Both the position numbers and the translations under genes were made by a program. Shown here piece after piece: positions 22,016 to 33,750 of a DNA stretch of 64,000 nt. This stretch comes from Mixophyes australis (lineage: Eukaryota; Chordata; Amphibia; Anura; Limnodynastidae). Position 1 is the stretch's first letter. Each line of letters opens with the position of its first letter. The stretch spans positions 331,251,694 to 331,315,693 of the forward strand of contig JAVHZZ010000003.1 in NCBI GenBank assembly GCA_036250195.1. The letters run 5' to 3'. A model generated the notes under the pieces. That model was not told the origin of the DNA. It saw nothing but the letters and a program-made list of their open reading frames with translations, and searched no databases.

Positions 22016-23537
22016 GTCAAAACAAATACACATAAACGGGGCGCTAGTTACCCTATAAAAATCGATCAAGATGCAGCTATCTAAACGGGATCTGGACCCG
22101 TCAAGGTATAAAAACTAATGCAATAAAGTAAGATAGCGCAAAACTCAGATCGATATAAAATTTATTACAAATGCATGTGTATCAAAACATAATAAACATT
22201 TACTACACTATAATCTGGTTAAATGATTACAATGTTGGAGGAGACCTGACAGTCATGGGACTAAATCAGTGGCATAGTATCGTTATATATGTCATAGTGA
22301 AAATATAAATAGTCCACTAGAGCAGTAACACTTAAGGTATGTAAAATGTGTCACATATAAACAAAAGACCTAGTTCAAAGAGCTTTCAGACACTGATAGA
22401 TGTCCTGAATACCATGGAGATAAGCTGCTGGGAATATGATGTAATAGTGATTATCACTATGCAGATAGTTAAAGATCTCATCAAAGAGAGTCTAGTACAC
22501 AAGTAACAGCATGCAGTGAACAAAAACGATGAACAGGTAATTCCAATTGATAAAACGTGCTTAAATAGTCTCCAATTAGAACATTGATTGGAGTGTGAAT
22601 TCAGAGGAATTGCAGAGGGCCTCCGTTAAGAGATCCGTCTCATTAAGTTTCCAGACTGGTTTGAATGTGCACCTCTATACAATAAATCTCCTCAAAATAT
22701 CATATGACAACAATCAAGTCCAAGCCGGTATGAGGATATAGCACGCTGCAAGTCGGGCTCAGCGTCCTCCAGCCGTAGTTTCATTCGTATTAGCATCCAT
22801 TGAAATAGATAGTGAAAAGTGGTGAATAATCACATTGAGTTCAGTGTCCTCTGCCTGCAGATCAAACCATGTCGGCATCCGTTTTTCAAAAGAGGTGCAA
22901 AGATCGATATGTAGTTAACAAGCAGAATGAGCTCAGTCCGACCCCGGGGTGTGGGAAAGAGAGTAGTATGTTTCTGCCACGTCTCTAGGTCTCTAAGTCT
23001 CCAGGTCTCCGATGGATAGGTGCACTTTGCCTGACGCGTTTCTCGGCACTGACTTGCCGTTTCCTCAGAGGCAATGATAAAACAGCCACCTGCAAGGGGG
23101 CTGTCATATACCCATCATAATCAGTCACGTGACCGGAACTATCCAATATGGAACAGAGTGTGCGTGTAACTCTGATTGAGCCAATATAATCCTACATGTC
23201 ATTAATTCAAAAGTAAAATTAAACATTCCTACATTGTAAGCTACTGCATGACATTGAAATTTTTAAAAGAAAAGAAGGGGGAAGGAGAAGGGAGGGATAC
23301 CAGGCTTAAAAATTTGCAGACCAATTGAATAATTGGTCCACAACATAAAAATAATGTATTTACACATATATCAAAGCTTATCCTACTTGAATATCCATAG
23401 TTACAAGTAATAATAATACTATGAGCCTAGTACAGATTTTCCTTAAAATGGATATGGATTAATATGGCCTGATACATGAACTTGGACACTTCAAAATATA
23501 AAGCAAAAAACTATTGGATAGCATATTTGTCGGGCAT
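22016..23537 (-). repeat. Penelope-like terminal repeat (5' copy)
   Basis: Direct copy of 16511-18030, upstream of ORF1 on the coding strand, so it should hold the promoter. The second hammerhead-like motif lies at 23027-23074. Confidence 0.93.
23027..23074 (-). ncRNA. Hammerhead-ribozyme-like motif (5' repeat copy)
   Basis: Identical to the motif at 17520-17567, at the same place in the other direct repeat. Two motifs per element would allow processing of tandem or read-through transcripts. Confidence 0.7.
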
Positions 23538-23542
23538 ATTTG

Positions 23543-23893
23543 TCTGCATAGTGATAATCACTATTACATCATATTCCCAGCAGCTTATCTCCATGGTATT
23601 CAGGACATCTATCAGTGTCTGAAAGCTCTTTGAACTAGGTCTTTTGTTTATATGTGACACATTTTACATACCTTAAGTGTTACTGCTCTAGTGGACTATT
23701 TATATTTTCACTATGACATATATAACGATACTATGCCACTGATTTAGTCCCATGACTGTCAGGTCTCCTCCAACATTGTAATCATTTAACCAGATTATAG
23801 TGTAGTAAATGTTTATTATGTTTTGATACACATGCATTTGTAATAAATTTTATATCGATCTGAGTTTTGCGCTATCTTACTTTATTGCATTAG
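23543..23893 (+). repeat. Inverted stub of the Penelope terminal repeat
   Basis: This 351-bp piece is the reverse complement of 16608-16958 (and of the equivalent part of the 5' copy). It joins the 5' repeat through a few filler bases around CATATTTGTC. Such inverted partial copies are common at the 5' end of Penelope-like insertions and reflect how they integrate. Confidence 0.92.
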
Positions 23894-23909
23894 TGCTTAA
23901 TGCTAATGT
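23894..23909. repeat. Target site duplication, right copy
   Basis: Exact repeat of 16495-16510, directly after the inverted stub of the Penelope-like element. Confidence 0.9.
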
Positions 23910-25047
23910 AACAGACCAGTAAACTTTAATTTAAATTAGAATATATAGATTTAGAGCAGATAATTGTTTCTTCAAAAGATGTATTAAAGCATCGCAGAAG
24001 CCACCGGAAAAACTGATTTAGGGCTCTGGGGGGGAGGAGCCACTTGAATAAACTACAGCTTTTAACATAGAATAAATATATGTGGCTGGAGCCTCCACAA
24101 ATCTTAACCTGGCTATTTTAACACAGGTTTTCACATTAAACTGCAAAATAAGTCACACACTTTATATTAAATTAAAACTGTCACAGTGCTTGATTTTCGC
24201 TATAAACGTATTTTAGTATAATATCAATTAAAGTCAATAGGATTTAACATTTCAATAATTAGGTCAGATTTGTTTTTTGTTTTGCTTATAATACTTGGTT
24301 TAACGTGTTTAAACTTTACTCCAGGTTAATCATTCTAAATTATGATCCGCTATTGTAGAAACATTCAAAAAAATGCATGTACATTTGTGTCTTGAGGTGT
24401 TAAGTGTTAACCCTTCGATTGCTGGTGTGGGCATTGCTAACCTGTGTGTGCCAGTGTGCGACAGTATATTGGTGTCCTATTGCCCTTATTCAGTAGGTGG
24501 TGGCAGAACCTAGGGGTGTATGGGTGTGAGAGTGCTGTTTGGGGATGATTCAGCAGATCTATAACCTGTGTGATAGGTGAGAGAAATATTGAGCGCTGGA
24601 ATCTCGTGTAACCCCATACAGTAAACGCCCAAAGACAGGGAAGCTGGGAGAGCATTCGTGACAAAATGTATTAATGTGTTAAATTCAGAATCAATTACAA
24701 TGGTTCTGTAATGTTAATACAGAAAGAATTGTGGAAATTAATTACTGTTGGTAATTTCAATTTATGTTCAGGGGAAATTGTGAGTTATTTGAAAAAAGTT
24801 CAAGGCTGCCAATATTTTTTACCAAAATTATATTGTTGCACTTAAGTGTACAAAATTGTACCACTTGTGCAAATACTACTATTTTATGAACATATGAAGA
24901 TAGATACACTATTTTTATACGTGCATATATGCATCCTTTCTTATGTTTGGAGCACAAATGCATCCACTTCTAAGTCTTTTGCATAACTGCATATGTGTGT
25001 AAATGGTGTAGATGATAATAAGGAACTAAGAAAGGTGAATGTGAGCT
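23910..25047. other. Unassigned intergenic DNA
   Basis: AT-rich and without genes. The 24,390-24,670 segment has GAGCGCT-containing repeat-like sequence that could be an old retroelement end, but I cannot support a class. Confidence 0.4.
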
Positions 25048-25204
25048 GTATATCCCAGTGCCGTAACTAGACATTTTGGTGCCCTGGGCGAGACAGGGCA
25101 CTGGCGCCCCCTATCTAAGTGGGAGTGGCATTTGACAAGTGGGTGTGGCCAGCCTAATGTGGGTGTGTCTAGCACTTTACTGAAAGAATTCGTATATGTA
25201 TAAT

Positions 25205-25207
<3 letters not shown>

Positions 25208-25261
<54 letters not shown>
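25208..25261. repeat. (TA)n(CA)n microsatellite
   Basis: Dinucleotide run inside the hAT-type element. Confidence 0.95.
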
Positions 25262-25262
<1 letters not shown>

Positions 25263-25948
25263 GTGGTGGGATTCCAATAAATTAAGAACCGACTCTCTGC
25301 CCTAATGACTATTTAAAGCATGCAAAAAATAACTCTGACTGATCTATAAATGCCCAGCACACTGTGTATATCTCAGATGACACGTTTGAACATTTATATA
25401 TAACTGCTGCTTATACAAAGCATTTCAAGACATTGTTATAGAAACAAAGGGGAGACAGGGGGGGGGGGATAGAGAAACCAAATTAGGGTACAAGCAGCAG
25501 TAAGACAGACTGGCAAACATGGAGGGAAGGAAAGGGGGGGACCATACCTTGCACATCAGTGACCCATTCATTCTGAAGGAGCCTCTGAGCGCTTCCACTT
25601 CTACTGCACAGCGCGCCCCAGCACACCTCAGATGAAGCCACTCAATAATAGTGCCGGCAGGAAGTAGGTTCAGAAGCTCTCCTGTGATACATGTGGTCAG
25701 AAGCGGGGACGGGGCATTCACATGTAAACAACAGAAGATTGTGCCTGTAAAAAGGACATAGCCGTGCTGTGCCTAACTAAGGCAGCGCACAGCTGAAAAG
25801 TGCAGTCTATATCCCAGCCTCCCCCCATGCTGACGGCAGCCTCCTCCACCCCACCAGTGAAGAGGGCAGAGTGATTGATTAATCATCGCCCCCCCCCCCC
25901 CGCAAGCTAGTCCAACGCTGGCAGCGGAGCCTTTCACTCACGATGTGC

Positions 25949-26046
25949 CTTTGACTTCTGCATGTGCGTTCCACAGACAGGAAGTTCGGTATTTGTAACT
26001 TCCTGTCTGTGGAACGCACATGCGTTCCACTTCGGAAGTCAAAGGC
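25949..26046. repeat. Long hairpin inside the hAT-type element
   Basis: The arm CCTTTGACTTCTGCATGTGC...GGAAGTT pairs with AACTTCC...GAAGTCAAAGG around a loop of about 10 bases. One side carries an extra block of about 15 bases (CATGCGTTCCACTTC). Confidence 0.85.
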
Positions 26047-26164
26047 TTTTCTTAACACTGGCAGCAGAGCTAGGTAGCGGGCGGCTGCTGCGCCCTCTTT
26101 GGGCTTGCGCCCGGAGCGACGGCACCGCCCGCACCACCCTAGTTACGGCTCTGGTATATCCTAT

Positions 26165-26510
26165 TGTCATCATCATCATCACTATCACCATTTATTTATA
26201 TAGCACCACTAATTCCGCAGCGCTGTACAGAGAACTCACTCACATTAGTCCCTGCCCCATTGGGGATTACAGTCTAATTTCCCTATCACACACACACAGA
26301 CAGACACAGACTAGGGTCAATTTGTTAGTAGCCAATTAACCTACTAGTATGTTTTTGGAGTGTGGGAGGAAACCGGAGTACCCAGAAGAAACCCACGCAA
26401 ACACAGAGAGAACATACAAACTCTACACAGGTAAAGCCACGGTTGGGAATCGAACTCATGACCCCAGTGCTGTGAGGCAGAAGTGCTAACCACTAGGCCA
26501 CTGTGCTGCA
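26165..26510 (-). mobile_element. tRNA-derived SINE with L2-like tail, copy 1
   Basis: On the minus strand it starts GCAGCACAGTGGCCTAGTGG, with a good A box (TGGCCTAGTGG) and B box (GTTCGATTCC) in the first 75 bp: a tRNA-like Pol III promoter. The body contains the GTGGGAGGAAACCGGAG block (plus-strand wording). The 3' end (TGTACAGCGCTGCGGAA..ATAAATAAA then TGATGATGA) resembles the tail of the L2-type LINE at 14,230-14,284. This suggests mobilisation by L2-type machinery. Confidence 0.8.
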
Positions 26511-26620
26511 ATCAATCAGATTCTAGCTGTCATTTTGTAGAATGATAATTAGAATCTGATTGGTTGCTATAGGCAACATCTACACTTTTTCAAACCCGCA
26601 GTTTAGTAAATATTACCCTT
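26511..26620. mobile_element. Truncated long-TIR MITE remnant
   Basis: AATCAGATTCTAGCTGTCAT is followed by the complementary arm GATTGGTTGCTATAGGCAAC and CAAACCCGCAGTTTAGTAAA, matching the right half of the elements at 43568-43740 and 55868-56044. The outer left arm is missing, probably lost where the SINE joins. Confidence 0.75.
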
Positions 26621-26661
26621 AAAGTCAAGCTACTTTCCAAGACTCAGAAGCAAATACAAAT

Positions 26662-26902
26662 ATGGCATGGAAGGAATTCCTTTCTCCAGATGGGACCAAT
26701 GCAGAGACATACATGAAAAGCCCCCTATCCCTGAAAAGGAAAAAAAAAACACGAGTCCGTATAGGGAAGCAAGGAGGACAGGGATTAAGGGGAAAAACTG
26801 AAATTCAGAAATTGAGGCACCAGTCAGAGGGAATCTTCAACATTAGTAAGACTGATCTAACAGCACCACACATAAGAATATTAGACAAAGGTCTAAATTT
26901 TA
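26662..26902 (+). pseudogene. N-terminal fragment of a second Penelope-like element
   Basis: The open frame reads a basic stretch then QSEGIFNISKTDLTAPHIRI and LDKGLNF. This aligns with the start of the conserved part of ORF2 in the full element (GKGIFNLSSKQLTQADLSLL, QKGLKF). The protein sequence ends abruptly at 26902, where a SINE copy begins. It is on the opposite strand from the full element and clearly diverged from it, so it is a separate, older lineage. Confidence 0.7.
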
Positions 26903-27204
26903 ATAATTCCGCAGCGCTGTACAGAGAACTCACTCACATTAGTCCCTGCCCCATTGGGGATTACAGTCTAATTTCCCTATCACACACACACAGACAGACA
27001 CAGACTAGGGTCAATTTGTTAGTAGCCAATTAACCTACTAGTATGTTTTTGGAGTGTGGGAGGAAACCGGAGCACCCGGAGGAAACCCACGCAAACACAG
27101 GGAGAACATACAAACTCCTTACAGATAAGGCCATGGTCGGGAATTAAACTCATGACCCCAGTGCTGTAAGGCAGAAGTGCTAACCATTATGCCACCGTGC
27201 TGCC
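26903..27204 (-). mobile_element. tRNA-derived SINE, copy 2
   Basis: Close copy of 26206-26510: same AATTCCGCAGCGCTGTACAG start and the same tRNA-like head at the far end (GCACGGTGGC and GTTTAATTCC, a mutated B box). The final tail beyond GCGGAATT is missing, and it joins the Penelope-like fragment directly. Confidence 0.8.
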
Positions 27205-30200
27205 CTATATTATGTCATAACATATCTACAAATCGAGTTTCCTTTTCGTTATTTAGTACTTGTGGGCTTGGGGGGTATCTATAAATCAGTAATGTATAGA
27301 TTACAGTACTTGCATTTACAAACATAAAATTGAATTTAGAGAATTCAACACTTTAAAGCGAACTTGTCATCTACACACAGTGTAAGCTACCATTTTGTGA
27401 ACTGAACCAGTTTAAGACTATCAATGTGCTGTCCAGTGACATCATTATAGTTTTCCCTGACTAATATACACAAGAACTGACTTATAATCATGAGCAGGGC
27501 TCACGGTAAGCATGGCAGGAGGGCGCTGTGCTTGCTGAGGCGCCCTGCCAGTCTGTCCACTCTGAAAAAAAGGTAAAGGGGACTCATTGCACATGCGCAA
27601 AATTCCAGGGAGGGGGTGTTGGAAACGCCAGCACCGGCCTGTTTATGAGGTACTTCAGAAAGAAAAAAAACATTCATGGGTCCTATAAAGTCCGTAAATT
27701 ATATCTTGTGATTATCTGTCCAGTCCACAAAATAGCTTCCTCTACTGTGTGTAAGTAACAGGTCCACCTTAAAGAGAAAATAAAATAGGAAAAAGAAATG
27801 AAAATATGTATGTTTAGTTATAAACACAGCCAATGACAGAGTGAACTATAAAAGTAAATACAAGTAATAATATTTAGGTAGCGAAATGTGACTGATCTGT
27901 TCATTATGGAGAATACAGACACTTTATATTATCGTTTTAATCAGATTACTGTGTAAAATTTGTATCAGCATGTGCACGGAGTCTAGAAAACTGTGCAACA
28001 GAAATCATATTAACATGCAAATCATACCATGTGGCAGTAATTTATACTGACTTATGGGCAGGATGGATTCATGACCATGCATATAATTATCAGGAGAAGT
28101 ATATTTAATTACATAATTGTGATGAAAAAAATAATTAATATTGATCTTTGGGTGATATATCAAGTGTGACATAGATTTTATTATTCACTCAGCTATATTC
28201 CACTCATCATACGCAGGAGTTGACATCACCGGATCAATCTGGAAGTAAATAAGTGACTCCGTTGGAATCCTACGGTCTCTTCATACCCCTCTCTCCGCTT
28301 GGAGCTTTCTTCCACCACAGTTAGTGGTGGGTCAGGCGGCTACACACGCAGCTGTGAACCGCGGATTACACAAGGACCATCATCTGATGCAGTGCGTGAA
28401 GTTATTCGCGAGAGTATTCCGCTAAAGCCTAAAAGGCTACACTATTATTCACCCATGATTCCAGTCTGCATCATGAAGGAGTGGGACTCCAATCTATAAC
28501 CATCGGACACACAGTGATCTTAAGGAGATGATTCTCTAATGGTATAAATTAACGGGTGTGTAGAACGATGCATCTAATTCCAATCAGAGACAGTGAATAC
28601 TATAATATATCTTACTCATTTATGTGCCTTTATCCATCTATGGGGTATGAAGTGGAATACACTTTTCATGGTGAACTAATACTATAAAACCAACTGGAAG
28701 CGGAGGCTTCAGATTATCTTTACTCCGTACGGAGCTATACATATGGCTATATAGATATTATTATCCATCGGAAGAAGTTTTTTATTATTATATGTGGACT
28801 AATAACTACGGCAATAATCAGCATTTTTTTCTGGGAGGAATTTGCAGAGCAATGCTCAATTCTTATATTTTTTGACCACAATATCGGCTACAAGGTATAC
28901 AGCTGTTATACATATTGCTAATAGTAGCGGTGTGGTTCCAACAATTTAGACTCATGAGCACTATTACATATGGTTTTTTACAGCCAATGAATTGTTATAT
29001 TATTCTATGTCACAGTGCACTGTGACGTAGATTCTGTATATCTTTCCTCCTATTATCATCATTTAAGCATCAATAGGTAATATATGTATGATTTTATTGT
29101 GATATTAAATACTATTTTATACATTTGACCACTCGTGATCTGCTATTTATGCTCTACTAGCCATACTGGTAGATAGTTAGATTTGAGCGCTGCATTCGTT
29201 TTTTGTAGCTAATTCTATATGTCGAAGTAACGATGTGTGATTCTCTTAATATAACAACCCATTTAGGTATATAACATTATATTGTACTGTATCATATTAT
29301 AGACATTGCTGTAAGAATGCGTCCAGATGACTGTCAAAGATGTGACAGTTATCATAATCAGGTTCTTCCTTAAGCTGTTTGAAAATGACATTTAACTAAA
29401 TTGACCCAAACAAGCCTTCCCCCCTCAACCAATAACAAACAACCTTTGTGGGAAAACAGTTTGTGATTGGCTGAGTGGCGAAGACTTGTAGCTCCACAAT
29501 AATATTTAATCTAATTTTTTTGCATTGCACCTTGGCATCCACCACACCAGCAATGCCAGGATATGCTACAGTGTTATTCAGCAAAAGTCTAATCTTCCTT
29601 TGGGGACCCACATATTTTGCAGGGCAGATTCTCCTGGGGCTGATTTTACATTATGACCCACACTGTGAGTTTCTTTTGCACATTCTTTGTACCCCATTTT
29701 GGGAGGGAGACATTTTATTTTCAATTTCTAAATAGCTTTGTATAAAGGTGCTCACTGTCTTTTTTCTTATATCAGATGTACATTTTACATACATATAACA
29801 ACCAATTTATTGTAAACATATTTGAATCTTTCATCACTTGTTCGTATGTATTTATTTACACTATGGCTGTAATTATGATAATTTACATTCAGAATAATAA
29901 TTATCTACTGTAAATGCATTTATTCAGGAGGACACACTATTGACTGTGTTTTATAATGTTAGTCAATTGAAATTATACACTTTTTAATGAAACTTAAATG
30001 AGCTATATAATAACTATAGTGATTACCCATATGATGATATACTATGCTGTGTATTTCTTTTTCTACTGGATCCTTGTCTGTCATGAGTTTTTGTGAAAAA
30101 CCTGAATCAGTACAAAAAGTGCACTGAAAGCCATTCTGCTCAATTGGGATTGTGTGATAAGCTGTTTCACAACTCTGGAAAGATTTAGTATTGAAAACAT

Positions 30201-32057
30201 TGTTACAAATGAACATGTACCGTGATGTCCTCAGCTAGTGCCAGGATGAGTACAAATGGAAAGCTCGTGCAAATGTACACGTCGCTTTTAGATGAAAATG
30301 GACTTGTCATCCCCAAATAAAAGCCCGTTAGTGTCTTTAAATCAAGAATTGAGCATTTGACTACTTGACTGTGTAATGATCAGAATGAAAATGTTAAACC
30401 TTTCATTCTCTCAAAAGCTATGGCTACAGAGGCAAAATTCTTTTTTGAACCTATGTCTTCCCTTCTATTAAAATATTAGGACAAGCATGGCAGCAAATGA
30501 GCAGGGTGTTGGCAGAAAAAAAATGAATATGGGATAAACAAATAAGCATTTCTGCAAAAAAGTACAAAAGATGTTTTCAATTAGCAGCAATGAGCCAAGC
30601 CAAAATGTAATTTAAGATTACCTGCTGCTTGCAAATATTTGTGGGTGCTTCCACGGGAATAAAGTGATCGTTCCCTAGGTATTGTGCAGATGTTTTGCCA
30701 ATACCACTTAAGCTATGCCGCAAAATGTCCATCTCACACTACATTTGTAAATTTGCATTTTGCACAATTTATAGTCTATAGAGTTGGAATGACGAAGGTT
30801 GAATTATTTTGCTCTGTGGTGCGGTTGGAGTATTGGTAAAACTAGTAAAACAAAGCATTCTAATATATATGCCGGCTTGGCACTACCACTAGGCAAAATA
30901 AGATGGACACCTACAGCACCAACATTTCTGGGGCATCTAAAACACTGAGTTACTACATTTAATATTTTAAAGTAGCACCATTTGCTAACGGCCCAAATGC
31001 CCTTTTCACATATAACACTACCTAGCTTCCCATATTCACATATGAAATGTGAACTTGGAAGGAAGAATAATAATACTAATTTAATTCTCATGTGTGACAA
31101 GGTGTAAAAGGATGGGGGGCCTATATGACAAGGGGAGGAAGGCTTGGGGGCATAATGTGTGACGAGGAAAGGTAGGAGGGCATAATGTGACCCAGGACCA
31201 GGAGAGAGGTACTTGCAGTAGGACCACATGATTCTCTACTACATGTCAATTGTAGCATGCAATATAACGTACTTTGACATGTAGTTGATAGTCATGTGGG
31301 GTCAGGACCTGTGGCATACTTCTGCACATGCCCCTTCAGGGTCCCAGATCATCTTAATTCACCACCAGCACTTAAGGCCAAATTTCCATGAAGAAATGGG
31401 CAAAATGATGTACTCAAATGCAGAATGAGGTGAATGATCAAAGGAACAGTTTCTCATTTCTAATCTAGTGCCATGCAGAACCCCTAGGCATTTGGTAGTT
31501 TCTATAGGGTAAGGAGGGCATTCTTGTTTATAGGACTGATAAATAATCTAGTGAAGGCAAAAAAGACCTGTTTTGTTAGATCTACCTTTTTTATGCTTTA
31601 CTTTAAGTTTTTGATAAATTTTCTTAATTGTGCATTGAAATAATTTCAACTGATAAATAATCTAATGAAGGCTGGAAGGGACAACCTTTGCCCCAATCCC
31701 CAACAACTCCCTTTCTTATTTTTTCATTAGGTTTTTGATTAATTTTGTTGAAGGTGCACTTCAATTTTACAATAGGGCCTGATTTATATAAATTATATGC
31801 ATTTCAGTAATGTGTATGTGTACCAAAATATACCTGTATTAAGATTTCAGTGTATTTTATACTTGGTGCCCCTCACGCCAGGAGAGGGGAACAGGGATGG
31901 TCAAGCATGAGTTGAGTATACAAGTGTAGCCCACTCCCTAGATAGAATGTAATTATACTTGGACACATCCCCAGATAAGCTTCTTAGGAGGTGTACCTTT
32001 TTCAGGTATCAGAGGCATGTTGTAAAGATATGATGTCATGATGATGATACCAGATGC
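27205..32057. other. Long unassigned stretch, with one possible retroelement end
   Basis: I see no credible gene. The 28,200-29,220 part is compositionally distinct and ends in a GATTTGAGCGCTGCATTCG block. It might be a terminal repeat of the Penelope-like lineage seen at 26662 (low confidence). Around 31,537-31,770 two diverged copies of a unit of about 115 bp lie in tandem (GATAAATAATCTA(G/A)TGAAGGC). The 141-codon open frame at 30804-31229 has no recognisable features. Confidence 0.4.
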
Positions 32058-33269
32058 ACTCCCTAGTGTTAGGGTTAAACCTGCCTTGCATCCTGTGAAC
32101 ACTCACATCTGCCATGTGCTTCAGCTACACAGGTGTGTCCCCTGTGTAAGAATTGTTCCATGCATATCCACTTTCAATAAGTTCTGAGCTGAAGTGCAGG
32201 CGTGCCTTGCCCTGTGAGTTTATTGGAACACTTCACTATTTAAACCCTGACTAACCATGCACTCATTGCCAGTGATAGCATTTGACATACATGCTCTTCT
32301 CTCCCTTATCCTGATCTGTTTGTACCTGTCCCTGCATTGGTTCCTGTTCAACATTTATTTGTATTCTGATTTCTGGACTGCACCTTAAAGTTTTGCTAAT
32401 TCTGGCATTGGTCATTTTGGACATGTGGTGGTCGAGACGGATGGGATTTCCTTACCTTACCTTGTCCTCCAGACACAAGTCAGGTTCCCCTCTGTTCGGA
32501 CATCCGGTGGTCAGGAGATAAATACTTCAATGAAAGGGACAAGGATTGGTCAAACAACTTGGGTTTATTAAGAAAGCGGTAAGGATAATTTTGGTAAGCC
32601 ACCGCGCCACTGACCCCTTCAGCTCGATGGTAATGACAAAATAACCGTTTGATCAGCATAGAGCACAATAGCATTTAACATATAATATAAACCTGGTGAG
32701 TATAAGGCACAATAGCGATAACATCTTCAATATCAATAAATCAATTTTTAGGTAAATCACTTAATATTAACATTTATCTAAAACATTTGGTGCACCAATA
32801 TTATCTCTGGTAATGTTACCATATTTTACACTCAGTCCTGGGTTAAACTGTGCACAGGAATTTTGTAGTGTTTAAATATCCTGCAGAGGTTTCCAGAAGG
32901 GTTAATAATCCCGATTAAGTCTCTGTACTTTCTCTCTAAAAGGTAGATGTTAAACTGTAGGCAGTGTTAAAGATTATAACAAAACACAGGACTGTTGCTC
33001 AATTCAGTCACAAGATGGCGCTGTTCTCTCATCACTCTTCCCTCTGACGCTGGGGTGTGTGCAATACACTGCAGGCTAGGATTTTACCTTGAAAAGGTTC
33101 TGCAGTTCGTGTAGACTGTGTTGGAGCCCCACTGTGTGTCCCCAGCGGTTCTCCAGCCGTGTATGCAGGCAATGTCACCAGTTCCAGCAGCAGATCAGTC
33201 TCTTATGTCAGCTTCCCCTTTCTTGTTGCTATATCACACACTCCTCCTTCCTGCACATCCTCCTGGGTA
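32058..33269 (+). repeat. Possible old LTR-type sequence around the gypsy insertion site
   Basis: TGTTAGGG at about 32069 begins a stretch with the style of gypsy LTRs (TATTTAAACCCTGAC, repeated CTG/TTC-rich text to about 32,480). The following 800 bp are unassigned. I could not fix ends or a duplication. Confidence 0.25.
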
Positions 33270-33274
33270 CGTAC
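33270..33274. repeat. Target duplication CGTAC, left
   Basis: Matches 39718-39722 exactly, directly outside the two LTRs. Confidence 0.93.
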
Positions 33275-33484
33275 TGTCACGGGCACTAGGAGTCTTTACC
33301 CAGGGATCACCAGATGGTAGGTTTACCAGAGCAATGTAGATGGTAATAGCGTACTCTGGTAGCTGGGTGATCACGGAACATGAAATGATGGCCGATGAGA
33401 TGCTCAGGAAAGTCTATGACTAGCAACACTGGTAATAATGAGGTAATAATACACAAGGAACTGTATGGACAAGGAACGTGAAGG

Positions 33485-33750
33485 TAGTCAGTGGTCTGCG
33501 ATAGCAAGTTGTACCACTGCTATAGTGAGGAGGAATGTCCAACAGAAACAAGGAGGTGATGAGAGTCAGCGGTCTGCGGGTAGCAAGTTGTACCGCTGTC
33601 TGAGTGAAGGAATGGAATCCAAGTGGAGGTATCCGGGTAGTCAGTGGTCTGCGGTAGCAAGTTGTACCACTGCTATGTGAGAGGATAATGGAACAGGTGA
33701 TACCGGAAACAGGGATCAGTGGTCTGACATCAGCAAGTTGTACCACTGAA
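33485..33750. repeat. Tandem repeats in the gypsy LTR, array 1 (also at +4330)
   Basis: Four diverged units share TCAG(T/C)GGTCTGCG.TAGCAAG and TTGTACC(A/G)CTG, beginning near 33488, 33574, 33639 and 33716. Each has an internal short palindrome (CAGTGGT / ACCACTG). The same array lies at 37815-38080. Confidence 0.8.

Larger units (their letters stand above)
16511..23893 (-). mobile_element. Complete Penelope-like element with 16-bp target duplication
   Basis: The 7.4-kb insertion is bounded by identical TGCTTAATGCTAATGT at 16495-16510 and 23894-23909. Minus-strand order is: inverted stub (23893-23543), terminal repeat (23537-22016), ORF1, ORF2 (RT plus GIY-YIG), 3' untranslated region with a poly(A) run, terminal repeat (18030-16511). 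Direct LTR-like repeats with an inverted partial copy at one end, and an RT joined to GIY-YIG, are hallmarks of Penelope-like elements. I saw no differences between the two direct repeats, and both ORFs are open, so the insertion looks young. Confidence 0.95.
25056..26153. mobile_element. Non-autonomous hAT-type element, 1,098 bp
   Basis: The terminal inverted repeats are CAGTGCCGTAACTAG and CTAGTTACGGCTCTG. They are flanked by identical GTATATCC at 25048-25055 and 26154-26161, an 8-bp duplication as in hAT elements. No transposase is present. The interior holds a TA/CA microsatellite (25208-25261) and a long palindrome at 25949-26046. Open frames inside it are not credible genes. Confidence 0.9.

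Noticed and set aside
25962..26339. 125-codon plus-strand open frame
   Set aside because: Spans the end of the hAT-type element, its target duplication and the SINE, so it is an artefact of adjacent repeats.
26446..26510. tRNA-like sequence on the minus strand
   Set aside because: A and B boxes are present, but the arms do not close into a cloverleaf; it is the head of a SINE, not a tRNA gene.
30804..31229. 141-codon minus-strand open frame
   Set aside because: No conserved motif, no splice context and no neighbouring support.
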